The notes: a model not told the origin generated them from the sequence alone. A stretch of DNA of 64,000 bases from Saprospiraceae bacterium (GCA_028285545.1 JANQPA010000014.1:96229-160228), one strand, 5' to 3'. Positions 27,128 to 36,288 are shown, counted from the first letter of the stretch. Translations and numbers: made by a program.

Positions 27128-27544
27128 ATGGTATATCTAACTAGAAGAGAAAGATTTAATGCTGCCCACAAATTATGGGTAGAAGAATGGGACGATGAAA
27201 AAAATCGGGCCACCTTTGGAAAATGTGCCAACAAGAACTGGCATGGGCATAATTACTGGTTATTTGTTACCGTTAAAGGGCGGCCTCATCCACTTACTGG
27301 TTTTATTATGGATGTAAAGGAGCTGAGTAAGATAATTAAGAAATACATTACGGATAAAGTCGATCATTCCAATCTTAACCTGGATGTTGATTTTCTTCCT
27401 AAAGGGACGCAACCAACTACCGAAAATCTTGTTTTATTTTTTTGGAAAGAATTGGCCGATCCGATCTCTAGTCACGGGGCACAACTACATAGCATTAAAT
27501 TGTACGAAACGGAGAATATCTATGCTGAATATTTTGGAGAATAA
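27128..27544 (+). CDS. 6-pyruvoyl-tetrahydropterin synthase family protein
   Basis: A 138-residue T-fold enzyme acting on 7,8-dihydroneopterin triphosphate. Zinc ligands are His14, His39 and His41, the catalytic Cys is Cys33 (GKCANKNWHGHNY), with Asp79-His80 (VDHSNL) and Glu127 (LYETEN). The C-x-N-x3-H-G-H-N-Y pattern is closer to true PTPS enzymes than to many QueD proteins. No queC or queE is adjacent; folE, which makes the substrate, lies 167 bases downstream. It may feed tetrahydrobiopterin or queuosine synthesis. Confidence 0.9.
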   Translation: MVYLTRRERFNAAHKLWVEEWDDEKNRATFGKCANKNWHGHNYWLFVTVKGRPHPLTGFIMDVKELSKIIKKYITDKVDHSNLNLDVDFLPKGTQPTTENLVLFFWKELADPISSHGAQLHSIKLYETENIYAEYFGE

Positions 27545-27643
27545 GAAATCTTCAATTTTTTGATACTATCATCCTGAGATTTTAAAATATCTTGATGTAA
27601 TAGGTCAATAACTTAAGCAACTGCAAAGATTTTAATCAAATTT

Positions 27644-27674
27644 TTGAAGAGCCATTCAACTCTAAAAACCTTTG
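27644..27674 (+). promoter_or_regulatory. Promoter candidate for folE
   Basis: TTG at 27644-27646, 20 bases, then AACCTTTG at 27667-27674 (one mismatch to TAnnTTTG). It would start transcription about 30 bases before the folE ATG. Confidence 0.4.
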
Positions 27675-27711
27675 CCCTTCGTTTTAAACTCTATTTTAAA
27701 CTACGTTTACT

Positions 27712-28308
27712 ATGTCTTATTTAAGATCTGAAGAATACTCTACTGAAATTACTGATCAATTAAAAGAAGCCTTTGAATCGGTACTAGATTTGGTAGGAGA
27801 GGATAAAGACCGGGAGGGGCTGATTAAAACTCCCGAAAGGGCTGGAAAAGCCATGCAGTTTTTGACCCAAGGGTATACACAAAATGCAGAAGAAGTCCTT
27901 CAATCAGCCATGTTTAAAGAAGATTATAGTGAAATGGTAATTGTAAAGGATATTGAGTTATATTCCTTATGTGAACATCATATTCTTCCCTTTTTTGGTA
28001 AAGCCCATATTGCCTATATTCCAAATGGTTATATTGTTGGCTTGAGTAAGTTGCCCCGGGTAGTAGATATTTATGCTCGCAGACTTCAGGTTCAAGAAAG
28101 GTTAACAGATCAAATCCTGCAAAGCATTGATAAAACGCTTAGACCTTTAGGGGTGGCAGTTGTTATTGAAGCCAGGCATATGTGTATGATGATGAGAGGT
28201 GTTCAAAAACAAAACTCCGTAACCACTACTTCTGCTTTTACCGGAGAATTTCAGCGAGTGGAAACCAGGAATGAATTTTTGAACCTAATCGGATTCAAAC
28301 TTCATTAA
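27712..28308 (+). CDS. folE: GTP cyclohydrolase I
   Basis: Converts GTP to 7,8-dihydroneopterin triphosphate, the first step of folate and biopterin synthesis. The 198-residue length is typical. Zinc ligands are Cys87 and His90 in [10 protein letters not shown] and Cys158 in HMCMMMRG. The signature [17 protein letters not shown] and the terminal [10 protein letters not shown] are intact. Together with the upstream PTPS gene it forms two consecutive pterin steps, though a promoter candidate between them suggests separate control. Confidence 0.98.
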   Translation: MSYLRSEEYSTEITDQLKEAFESVLDLVGEDKDREGLIKTPERAGKAMQFLTQGYTQNAEEVLQSAMFKEDYSEMVIVKDIELYSLCEHHILPFFGKAHIAYIPNGYIVGLSKLPRVVDIYARRLQVQERLTDQILQSIDKTLRPLGVAVVIEARHMCMMMRGVQKQNSVTTTSAFTGEFQRVETRNEFLNLIGFKLH

Positions 28309-28375
28309 GCAGATGACAATTCCTTACAATGGTTAAAACCCTGCATAAGATATATCCCTCTACTTTTTATCCCAA

Positions 28376-28409
28376 TTGCTTCCCAACTTAAATTACTTGA
28401 TTACCTTTG
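28376..28409 (+). promoter_or_regulatory. Promoter of fabD
   Basis: TTG at 28376-28378, spacer of 23, then TACCTTTG at 28402-28409, a full match to TAnnTTTG. Predicted start is about 25-30 bases before the fabD ATG. Confidence 0.6.
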
Positions 28410-28443
28410 CATTTATTTTAATAAAAGTAAACTCTAAATAAAT

Positions 28444-29322
28444 ATGAAAGCATTTGTTTTTCCAGGCCAAGCCTCACAGTTTGAAGGAATGGGAAAAGAT
28501 TTGTACGAGTCTTCTGCTGAAGCTAAACAAATAATGGATGAAGCGGATGATATCCTAGGTTTTAGCTTAACAAAGGTTATGTTTGAAGGAACTGCTGAAG
28601 ATCTTAAAGCGACCAGAATAACCCAGCCTGCAGTATTTGTTCATTCCCTGGCCACAGCTTCTAAAGCAGGTGATTTGTTTCAGCCTCAAGCTGTTGCAGG
28701 ACATTCTCTTGGGGAATTTTCTGCTCTTGTAGCTAGTCAGGCTCTGTCTTTTCAAGATGGGCTGCGTTTGGTCCAAAAAAGAGCTGAAGCCATGCAAAAA
28801 GCATGTGAAATGCAGGAAGGAACCATGGCCGCAATTATTGGCCTGGAAGATAATATCATTGAAGAAATATGTAATAATATTGATAAACTGGTTATTGCGG
28901 CCAATTTTAATTGTCCGGGCCAGGTGGTGATTTCTGGTTCTGTTGAAGGAGTTCAGGAAGCTGTTGAGCAGCTTAACGAAGCAGGAGCCCGTAGAGCCAT
29001 AATCCTTGCCGTAGGGGGGGCTTTCCACTCACCATTGATGCAACCTGCAAAAGATGAATTGGAAGCAGCGATAAATGCAGTTGAATTAAAGAAACCACTT
29101 TGCCCTATTTATCAAAATGTAAGTGCTAAAGCAGAAATAGATCCTTCTGTAATCAAACAAAACCTCATCGAACAGCTAACAGCACCGGTTAGATGGACTC
29201 AAGCCATGCAGCAAATGATTGCTGATGGAGTCTCTGAGTTTGTGGAAGTTGGGGGTACAGGAAAGGTTTTGCAAGGTTTTGTGAAAAAAATTGATAGAAG
29301 ATTTCCTACATCTGCGTTGTAG
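28444..29322 (+). CDS. fabD: Malonyl-CoA:ACP transacylase
   Basis: Loads malonyl groups onto acyl carrier protein for fatty acid synthesis. A 292-residue enzyme with the oxyanion motif FPGQASQFEGMG at the N-terminus, nucleophile Ser88 in GHSLGEFSAL, the carboxylate-binding Arg near 113 and catalytic His195 in GGAFHSPLM. It stands apart from other fab genes and has its own promoter. Confidence 0.97.
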   Translation: MKAFVFPGQASQFEGMGKDLYESSAEAKQIMDEADDILGFSLTKVMFEGTAEDLKATRITQPAVFVHSLATASKAGDLFQPQAVAGHSLGEFSALVASQALSFQDGLRLVQKRAEAMQKACEMQEGTMAAIIGLEDNIIEEICNNIDKLVIAANFNCPGQVVISGSVEGVQEAVEQLNEAGARRAIILAVGGAFHSPLMQPAKDELEAAINAVELKKPLCPIYQNVSAKAEIDPSVIKQNLIEQLTAPVRWTQAMQQMIADGVSEFVEVGGTGKVLQGFVKKIDRRFPTSAL

Positions 29323-29458
29323 ATTTTATCGTTTTGTTAATTTGTTGTTTTATTGACAATATGAGTTCAAAATAAAATAAATTGATCAAGGTATTTGCAT
29401 TTTATATATTTAGAAGACATATTGTTAATGAGAATATAGACCGATAAGAACAAATAAG

Positions 29459-30016
29459 ATGGTAAGACATGAGATAAAGACTGGAAATGTGTTATTAGCA
29501 GAGCCTTTTATGATTGATCCAAATTTCAAAAGATCAGCTGTAATCTTATGTGAACACAGTGAGGAAGGAAGCATTGGGTTTATTATGAACAAGCCCATTA
29601 AAATGAGTGTAGATGAACTGATTGAGGATTTTCCAGAATTTGATTCTGAAGTTTTTTTTGGAGGCCCTGTCCAAACGGATACCATCCATTATGTTCACGA
29701 TGTTGGAGATTTGCTTGAAGATAGCGTTCCGGTTACAGAGAAACTTTATTGGGGGGGCGATTTTGAAAAATTAAAATTCCTGATTTCATCAAAGTTAATT
29801 CAACCCTCCAATATTCGCTTCTTTATTGGCTATTCTGGCTGGTCAGAAGGCCAGCTGATGGATGAATTAAGCCTGGGATCCTGGATTGTGGCCGATATGC
29901 ATCCCAACTACTTATTTAATTCTGAGCCAGACTCCTTATGGCAAGAAGTTTTAGAAAACAAGGGAAGCACCTTCTCGGTGATCGCCCAAATTCCCGATAT
30001 TCAAACCTGGAATTAA
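29459..30016 (+). CDS. YqgE/AlgH family protein
   Basis: A 185-residue member of the UPF0301 family, with the N-terminal signature GNVLLAEPFMIDPNFKRSAV, the stretch GSIGFIMNKPI, GGPVQTDTIHYVH and the C-terminal FIGYSGWSEGQL. The biochemical role of the family is not established. It is cytoplasmic and monocistronic here. Confidence 0.93.
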   Translation: MVRHEIKTGNVLLAEPFMIDPNFKRSAVILCEHSEEGSIGFIMNKPIKMSVDELIEDFPEFDSEVFFGGPVQTDTIHYVHDVGDLLEDSVPVTEKLYWGGDFEKLKFLISSKLIQPSNIRFFIGYSGWSEGQLMDELSLGSWIVADMHPNYLFNSEPDSLWQEVLENKGSTFSVIAQIPDIQTWN

Positions 30017-30196
30017 TAAATTAGTAGATAGGCAAATTAGTAAATGTGCAGATTTTTGATTCTACAATCCTGTGATACTATAATGTTTTGATGATTTAAT
30101 TTGCAAAATCTGATAAATTCCTAAATACCTACAATAATTGCGTGCCAAAAAGCTACATTAAGCAACCCTCCCATGAGGAAAACAATTCCTTAAAAT

Positions 30197-30228
30197 CAAT
30201 ACCCAATACCCAATACCCAATACCCAAT
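30197..30228. repeat. Short tandem repeat, CAATACC x4
   Basis: Four and a half exact copies of the heptamer CAATACC end at the stop codon of the minus-strand M23 peptidase gene. The copy number may vary by replication slippage. Confidence 0.9.
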
Positions 30229-31607
30229 TAAGGTGTATCTACCTCTGGTATTTCTAAATCTTTTAGGCTTGTGTTATTAGCTAATTCTAACTCTTTTTCA
30301 ATAGGTTTGATTTCTGCCTTTTTCAGCTGCTCCAAATATTGATCTCTAACCTTAAAGAATCCATCTAGATGTTCTTCTGGTAGAGGTGCTGGAGGTGGGA
30401 AGTTCATCCTGAGATGATTTACCTGACGTCCATTTTTCCAAAATCTAAAACACACATGTGGACCAGTCGCTAAACCAGTTGATCCAACATATCCAATGGT
30501 CTGACCTTGTTTCACCTGTGCACCGACTTTGGTTGTGGATGCAAATTTTTGCATGTGAAGATATTGAGTTTGGTAGGTATCATCATGCTTAATTTTGACA
30601 TAATTACCATTCCCTTTGGTGTATCCTGCTTTTATAATCACTCCATTGCCAACTGCCATGATAGGAGTGCCATATGGAGCTGCATAATCAGTGCCATAAT
30701 GTGGTCTTCTTCTTTTCAGGATAGGATGAAAGCGATTTAGATTATAATAAGAAGAAATTCTGGAGAATTTAACAGGAGCTTTTAAAAAACCACCTTTCTT
30801 GGGGCGGCCTTCCAGATCATAATATCCTACGATGTTTTTATTTTTATGATCATAATAAACAGAATAATACTCCTGATCATTGGTTTTATAGTAAGCCATC
30901 TTTACTTTACCTACACCAACCGCCTCACCGTCAATATATTCTTCGTCAAAGATGAGTTTAAATTCATCACCAACCTGCAGATGTTGAAAAGAAATAGACC
31001 ATTGTAGGGCATCTTCCATTTTGGCGGCTACATCAAAACTCATACCATTTTCAGTAATGGCCTCCCAAAGTGTGGTAGCGATTTGACCACCTTTAATTTG
31101 AGTTTTGTATTCAATCGGCCTTTCTACTTTTTTGGTCTCCAATGTATTTAAATCAAAGACGATGTAATGATAAACATTAGGCTCATAGATAAAGTAATCA
31201 GCACGCTGGGTACTGTCTTTTGAGAGGATCATATAAGGCTTATCTACCCGAAATCGATTAATGTTAAAAACTGGTTTTGCATTTTTGGCCAGTTTTTCAA
31301 TTGAGGGATAATCAATATGATATCGATGAAGGATATTACCCAGAAATTCTCCATTTTTTATTTTACCCTCCCTTACCTGGAAGGTATCGAGGGCAAAACC
31401 ATATTTAAGGGTGGGTTGTACAATGGGGAAAGCATCAAGGTCGATTTCTTCTGAATCATTTACAGAAGCCCCCATTGTTTTTACTGAATCAGGGATTAAA
31501 AAGAAGGTTGCAAGTGCAATAAGTCCGAAAATTCCTAATGACAAAAATAAATACTTAAAACGATTAAGCCGTCTTCCGATCGGTTTTAGCGATTCAATTA
31601 GGTCCAC
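30228..31607 (-). CDS. Membrane-anchored M23-family metallopeptidase
   Basis: A 459-residue envelope protein; start is a GTG (no in-frame ATG before the membrane helix, and an in-frame TAA lies 15 bases farther upstream). One helix at about 20-37 anchors it, followed by an OapA/LysM-like region and a C-terminal peptidase domain (about 285-400) with HYGTDYAAPYGTP (zinc His and Asp) and YLHMQ. The usual H-x-H is H-V-C here (TGPHVCFRF). It likely trims peptidoglycan cross-links or is a non-catalytic regulator. A -7 element lies about 50 bases upstream. Confidence 0.92.
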   Translation of the reverse strand: MDLIESLKPIGRRLNRFKYLFLSLGIFGLIALATFFLIPDSVKTMGASVNDSEEIDLDAFPIVQPTLKYGFALDTFQVREGKIKNGEFLGNILHRYHIDYPSIEKLAKNAKPVFNINRFRVDKPYMILSKDSTQRADYFIYEPNVYHYIVFDLNTLETKKVERPIEYKTQIKGGQIATTLWEAITENGMSFDVAAKMEDALQWSISFQHLQVGDEFKLIFDEEYIDGEAVGVGKVKMAYYKTNDQEYYSVYYDHKNKNIVGYYDLEGRPKKGGFLKAPVKFSRISSYYNLNRFHPILKRRRPHYGTDYAAPYGTPIMAVGNGVIIKAGYTKGNGNYVKIKHDDTYQTQYLHMQKFASTTKVGAQVKQGQTIGYVGSTGLATGPHVCFRFWKNGRQVNHLRMNFPPPAPLPEEHLDGFFKVRDQYLEQLKKAEIKPIEKELELANNTSLKDLEIPEVDTP

Positions 31608-31659
31608 GATTGTATGTTTTTATATTTCAAAAGCCTCTCATGTAATGGTAAAAGATGCA

Positions 31660-31667
31660 CAAATATA
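31660..31667 (-). promoter_or_regulatory. -7 promoter element for the M23 peptidase gene
   Basis: Minus-strand TATATTTG, full match to TAnnTTTG, about 53 bases before the GTG. No -33 TTG at a good distance. Confidence 0.45.
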
Positions 31668-31697
31668 GAATTCATGTCATATCTCACCTAATACAGA

Positions 31698-31910
31698 ATG
31701 TTAAAAATTGACGTAAGCTCTTTGGATTACCCTGTTTTTTGGGAATTAAAGGATATTCAAGCTCATGGGAAGGATTTGTTATTGGTTTCCAATATAATAA
31801 AATTCTTTTTATGGAAGAAACTTAAAAAAATGAATATAATTTATCATAAAAAGCCAAAGAATTATGATCTCGTCAATAATCAAATTAATAGTACCTTTGC
31901 TGGCAAATGA
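31698..31910 (+). CDS. Possible small ORF upstream of purM
   Basis: A 70-codon frame that starts after the divergent peptidase promoter and ends 8 bases before the preferred purM start, or overlaps the alternative purM start as ATGA. The predicted peptide is Lys- and Asn-rich with one hydrophobic stretch (DLLLVSNIIKFFLW). I do not recognise it. It may be a chance ORF in the purM leader. Confidence 0.25.
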   Translation: MLKIDVSSLDYPVFWELKDIQAHGKDLLLVSNIIKFFLWKKLKKMNIIYHKKPKNYDLVNNQINSTFAGK

Positions 31911-31918
31911 AAAAACCT

Positions 31919-33091
31919 ATGTCGGATAGCTCTAAATACAATCAAAGAGGGGTTTCTGCTACCAAAGATGAGGTACATGAGGCCATTAAAAATTTAGACA
32001 AAGGAATCTTCCCCAATGCCTTTTGTAAGGTCTTGCCGGATTATGTGGCTGGAGATCCCAATTTTTGTAATATTATGCATGCAGATACTGCCGGTACCAA
32101 AACAAGCTTGGCGTATTTATATTGGAAAGAAACTGGAGATTTATCCGTTTGGGAAGGAGTTGCACAAGATGCCATGGTGATGAATCTGGATGATATGGCC
32201 TGCATTGGATGTGTGGATCAAATCATTCTTTCTTCAACCATTGGCCGCAACAAAAACCTAATCCCCGGAGAGGTAATAAAGGCCATTATTCAGTATACTC
32301 AGAAATTTGTGGAGCAAATGGCAGAATGGGGACTTGGTATCTACCTGGCTGGAGGTGAAACGGCAGATGTGGGAGATATCGTAAGAACCATCGATGTAGG
32401 ATATACTACTTTTGGGAGAATGCCCCGCCAAAAAGTGCTGGTGAATGATATTCAACCTGGTGATGTGATTGTTGGCCTGGCTTCTTTTGGAGAAGCAAAA
32501 TATGAAGATTATTATAATGGAGGTATGGGAAGTAATGGCCTCACTTCTGCCCGACATGATACTTTAGCGAAAATCTATGCCAGCCAGTACCCAGATAGCT
32601 ATGATCCCAATACACCAGAGCATTTGGTTTATACGGGGTCTAAATTTTTGACGGAAAAAATTATGGTGGATGGGAACGAATTAGATGTCGGAAAATTGGT
32701 TCTTTCTCCAACCCGAACTTATCTCCCCGTCCTTAAAAAAGTCTTTGATGAAATACCCAATGGAATCCATGGAATGATTCATTGTTCAGGAGGAGGACAA
32801 ACTAAGGTGAGTAAATTCATCAAAAATAGAAAAGTCATAAAAAATAACCTTTTCGAACTTCCACCACTCTTTGAATTAATCCAAAACGAATCCAAAACGG
32901 ATTGGAAGGAAATGTATCAGGTTTTTAATATGGGACATCGTATGGAAATATATTGCGATGAAAATAGAGCCCAAGAAATTATGGAAATTTCCAGGGAGTT
33001 TAATGTAGAGGCTCAAATAGTAGGTAGGGTAGAGGAGCAAGATGGCGAAACCGTACAGATTGATAGCCCTTATGGAACATTTATTTATTAG
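31919..33091 (+). CDS. purM: Phosphoribosylformylglycinamidine cyclo-ligase (AIR synthase)
   Basis: Closes the imidazole ring in purine synthesis. An ATG at 31907 is also possible, but Bacteroidota PurM proteins begin at the position of the second Met (MSDSSKYNQRGVSA), giving 390 residues. Seen are the ATP-binding HADTAGTKTSLAY near residue 45, VMNLDDMACIG, LAGGETADVGDIVRTIDVG and HCSGGGQTKV. The stop codon is in the left arm of a word-repeat hairpin. purL-like sequence lies 5 kb away on the other strand. Confidence 0.96.
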   Translation: MSDSSKYNQRGVSATKDEVHEAIKNLDKGIFPNAFCKVLPDYVAGDPNFCNIMHADTAGTKTSLAYLYWKETGDLSVWEGVAQDAMVMNLDDMACIGCVDQIILSSTIGRNKNLIPGEVIKAIIQYTQKFVEQMAEWGLGIYLAGGETADVGDIVRTIDVGYTTFGRMPRQKVLVNDIQPGDVIVGLASFGEAKYEDYYNGGMGSNGLTSARHDTLAKIYASQYPDSYDPNTPEHLVYTGSKFLTEKIMVDGNELDVGKLVLSPTRTYLPVLKKVFDEIPNGIHGMIHCSGGGQTKVSKFIKNRKVIKNNLFELPPLFELIQNESKTDWKEMYQVFNMGHRMEIYCDENRAQEIMEISREFNVEAQIVGRVEEQDGETVQIDSPYGTFIY

Positions 33092-33155
33092 TACTGAGTA
33101 GTGGGTAGTGAGTATTTATCATACACCCACTACTCACTACCCATTACTCAATACT
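33090..33155. repeat. Word-type intergenic hairpin between purM and nth
   Basis: Two 25-base arms (33090-33114 and 33131-33155), made of GAGTA-GTGGGTAGTGAGTA-like words, are complementary with two non-Watson-Crick positions (one G-U) around a 16-base loop. It begins on the purM stop codon and ends 6 bases before the preferred nth start. It may end purM transcripts or be a mobile REP-like unit. Confidence 0.75.
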
Positions 33156-33161
33156 TACGTT

Positions 33162-33827
33162 ATGAGGTTTTCAAAAAAAGAAAAGGCCAAGGCCATTGCA
33201 GAAATATTGGAATCATTGTATCCCACTACTCCTATCCCTTTAAACCATCAAGACCCTTATACTTTGCTTGTGGCTGTTTTACTTTCCGCTCAATGTACAG
33301 ATGAAAGAGTTAATCAGATTACGCCTTCTTTATTTGCCGCTGCAGATAATCCTTATGATATGTCAGAAATGGATGTTGACGACATAAAATCCATTATCAG
33401 ACCCTGTGGGCTTTCTCCCAGGAAGTCAAAGGCCATTTCTGAATTATCAAAAATTATCATCGAAAAACATGGCGGTGCTGTTCCTGAAAGTTTTGAGGAT
33501 TTGGAAGCCTTACCTGGAGTTGGGCATAAAACGGCCTCTGTGGTGATGAGTCAGGCTTTTGGGCATCCTGCATTTCCAGTAGATACCCATATTCATCGCC
33601 TGGCTAATCGATGGACCTTAAGTACAGGAAAGAATGTAGAGAAAACAGAAAAGGATCTAAAAGCCTTATTTCCAAAAGAATCCTGGAATAAATTGCATCT
33701 GCAGATCATTTTTTTTGGTAGAGAATATTGCCCTGCGCGTGGTCATAATCCTTATCAATGCCCAATTTGTAGTAAATATGGCCGTAAAACAATGTTTAAG
33801 GAATATGATCGGAATCAAAAAGGATAG
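33162..33827 (+). CDS. nth: Endonuclease III
   Basis: DNA glycosylase/AP lyase for oxidised pyrimidines. An ATG at 33108 lies inside the hairpin repeat, so 33162 is preferred (221 residues, MRFSKKEKAKAIAEIL). The helix-hairpin-helix LPGVGHKTASVVM contains the catalytic Lys, and VDTHIHRLANRW contains the catalytic Asp. The C-terminal iron-sulfur loop is atypical: C-x9-C-x2-C (CPARGHNPYQCPIC) with no fourth Cys, where the family norm is C-x6-C-x2-C-x5-C. It overlaps the convergent TamL gene by 13 bases. Confidence 0.95.
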   Translation: MRFSKKEKAKAIAEILESLYPTTPIPLNHQDPYTLLVAVLLSAQCTDERVNQITPSLFAAADNPYDMSEMDVDDIKSIIRPCGLSPRKSKAISELSKIIIEKHGGAVPESFEDLEALPGVGHKTASVVMSQAFGHPAFPVDTHIHRLANRWTLSTGKNVEKTEKDLKALFPKESWNKLHLQIIFFGREYCPARGHNPYQCPICSKYGRKTMFKEYDRNQKG

Positions 33828-36271
33828 CCCAGTCCTATATTAAAATTAAAATCTGATAATTTAAAGCTGGAAAAATTATACCAATAATCTCCCTCTCTGA
33901 TTTGATCGGTCACCAGTGGATCTGGAAAAGGGTTACGAATAGGAAGTCCTAAGTCAAGGCGAAAAATGAAATAAGTAAAGTCGAATCTAAATCCAAGGCC
34001 GGCACCCAGAGCAATTTGTTTATAAAAGGGATCTCCTGCTCCAGGTTGGTCTTGACAATTGGATTCTGACCTTCGGCTAAACAAAAATTGGGATCCACAA
34101 CGATCAGGATCACGTCTTACAGTCCAAACATTTCCACCATCCAAAAATAAAGCCCCTTTTAAACGCCAAAAAAGATCAAAGCGATACTCCAAATTGAATT
34201 CAAGTTTAAAGTCCCCGGTTTGGTAAAATAATAGCCGATTATTTGAGTTGACGGTGAGGGAGTCAATATATCCTCCAGGTCCCAGACCTCTGGCAGCCCA
34301 GGCCCGAATACTATTAGGCCCTCCTACAAAAAATTGCTTGACATAGGGTACATCTGTAGCATAACCAAAAGGACGCGCTAGTCCGATATTAAACCGGGCA
34401 GCGAAGGAAGTATTTGGGGTGGTTTGTTTATAATAACGCAGATCAAAATCTAATTTGGCATATTGGGCAAAATCAATAGATCCAAGACTGAGGGTATCCG
34501 TTCGGGTATTAAAAGCATTATAAATTGCATTACCGGCAAAAATTTCGGCACCGGCAATTTCGACACTGGTACCTAAGAAATAAGATTCACCCGACCTGGT
34601 GGGTCTACTTTGCTTTACATAATTAATATCCCGAAATAAGACACTAACGAAAAGCTGTTGACCAAAACTCCTGGCCAAAAATGGATTAGATTCCAGGATT
34701 CTGTCAAAATCGGGCTGGGTAACCGGCTTCAAAAAATCTATTGCCAGGTGATTGATGAGGTATCTTTCTGTATTCGATCTTTGGAAATCATAACCGAAAG
34801 AGGCATTAAAGAAATTATAACGATAAAAATCAAGAAGCAGCAAGAAATTATAGCTGGCCCTTAATCGAGTAGCAGCATTTTGGTTGATGGTTTTGTAAAA
34901 ACCTTCCCCTACCAATCGGGAATTTTTTCCTGTTTTAATTCTACTGAGGCGACGCCATATGCCCAGGTAGTCTAAAAATTTTGGCAAATAAAGGTCGGTC
35001 TGTAAATTGAGGTCAATGGTATTCCAAAACCTGGCATTATTAGAAGCAGGATTGACTTCTACCCCCACAGAAAAATTGCTAATCAGTAGTTCCGCCCCAT
35101 TGAATAAATTCCGATTTTTTATAGAAGGACTAACGGAAATACCCAATAGATTGGCAGTTGCTGAGGAAGTACTGCGGTTGGTATAATTTAATTCAAAATC
35201 AATACCCAATTCCAATTTTGGATTAGAGGTTAACTCTATTCTAAAGTCAAGGACGGAAGAATCATGGGGAGACGGCTCATATTTTATCCTCACAAAACGG
35301 AAAACGCCCAAAGCTGATAACCTCCTGTTGCTTTGATCATAGGCCTCTTCCTGAAATAGGCTATCAGGAACTAAATATATGGCGTTTACAATAGCTTGTG
35401 GCTTGACTGGAAAACTATCAACTTCACCACGAAATTGAATATTATTAATTTCTGTAAGTGGCAAAATGCTTTCATCCAACCTGGGATCAAATTGAGGGAA
35501 AACGTTGATTTTTCCAATGGTGTACCGAGTATGAATGTTTTTTCCAGGAGGAGGTAAGATTTCGAGATACAGATTCGCTTTTTTAGAGACTACATTAGTA
35601 TCAGCCTCAAGTGGGGCAATATAATTAGAGTAAAAATAGGCGTAGCCATTATTACGAAGGTGTTTTGAGATCCTCTCTTTTTCTAATTCAAATAAATCAC
35701 CCTCAAGGCCTTCCCCAGATTTTAGGTAGGACTCCTCCTTGACTTCATTAATTATTCCACTAACTATACTGTCTTTGCTGGTAAATTGAACCGAATCAAT
35801 TACAAACAGCTTCCCAGGGTTAATATAATAATTAACATAAGCCTTATGCCTTTTATAGTAATGATCGTTAATTACTGAAGCATTAAAATAACCCTTGTAT
35901 TCCAGGTAGTATTTCATTGCCTCGGCAGTAGCTGAGGCCAGATCCTCGGAATAAATAGAAGGTGGTTCTCCTAAAACCCGTTGTTGCCATCTTTGGAATT
36001 TAGTGGGATCCTCTCTGGATTCTGTTTTGAAATGATACCATTCACGAGGTACAAAAAGAAAGTTGCCATTGGGCCTTTGTTTGTAGAAAGAGGCAAGATT
36101 ATATTTAATAGAGCCCTTATTTTTTAATTTTTCTTTACCTTGAAATTTTATTAGGTTCTTTTCCAGTAAATATTCATCCTCGGCCAGAAATTTGCTAGTA
36201 TTGCAGGAGCAAAAGGCGAATACTATACAAATGAATATAAAAGAAACCGATCTGCCGCTATTGATCAACAT
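33815..36271 (-). CDS. TamL-like outer-membrane lipoprotein (BamA/TamA superfamily)
   Basis: The frame extends to a TTG at 36298, but the ATG at 36271 fits better (818 residues). The N-terminus carries a lipoprotein signal, FIFICIVFAFCSC, with a lipobox Cys, followed by LAEDEYLLEKN, a start typical of Bacteroidota TamL. POTRA-like modules (about 110-400) precede a C-terminal Omp85 barrel with FFVGGPNSIRAW, GLGPGGY and a terminal NFNIGLGYPF. It likely works with TamB/AsmA-type proteins in outer-membrane assembly; an AsmA gene lies 6 kb away. Confidence 0.9.
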   Translation of the reverse strand: MLINSGRSVSFIFICIVFAFCSCNTSKFLAEDEYLLEKNLIKFQGKEKLKNKGSIKYNLASFYKQRPNGNFLFVPREWYHFKTESREDPTKFQRWQQRVLGEPPSIYSEDLASATAEAMKYYLEYKGYFNASVINDHYYKRHKAYVNYYINPGKLFVIDSVQFTSKDSIVSGIINEVKEESYLKSGEGLEGDLFELEKERISKHLRNNGYAYFYSNYIAPLEADTNVVSKKANLYLEILPPPGKNIHTRYTIGKINVFPQFDPRLDESILPLTEINNIQFRGEVDSFPVKPQAIVNAIYLVPDSLFQEEAYDQSNRRLSALGVFRFVRIKYEPSPHDSSVLDFRIELTSNPKLELGIDFELNYTNRSTSSATANLLGISVSPSIKNRNLFNGAELLISNFSVGVEVNPASNNARFWNTIDLNLQTDLYLPKFLDYLGIWRRLSRIKTGKNSRLVGEGFYKTINQNAATRLRASYNFLLLLDFYRYNFFNASFGYDFQRSNTERYLINHLAIDFLKPVTQPDFDRILESNPFLARSFGQQLFVSVLFRDINYVKQSRPTRSGESYFLGTSVEIAGAEIFAGNAIYNAFNTRTDTLSLGSIDFAQYAKLDFDLRYYKQTTPNTSFAARFNIGLARPFGYATDVPYVKQFFVGGPNSIRAWAARGLGPGGYIDSLTVNSNNRLLFYQTGDFKLEFNLEYRFDLFWRLKGALFLDGGNVWTVRRDPDRCGSQFLFSRRSESNCQDQPGAGDPFYKQIALGAGLGFRFDFTYFIFRLDLGLPIRNPFPDPLVTDQIREGDYWYNFSSFKLSDFNFNIGLGYPF

Positions 36272-36288
36272 AAGTGAATTGTGAAAAG

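Noticed and set aside
33108..33161. Longer nth start
   Set aside because: The extra codons lie in the right half of the word-type hairpin and do not look like protein.
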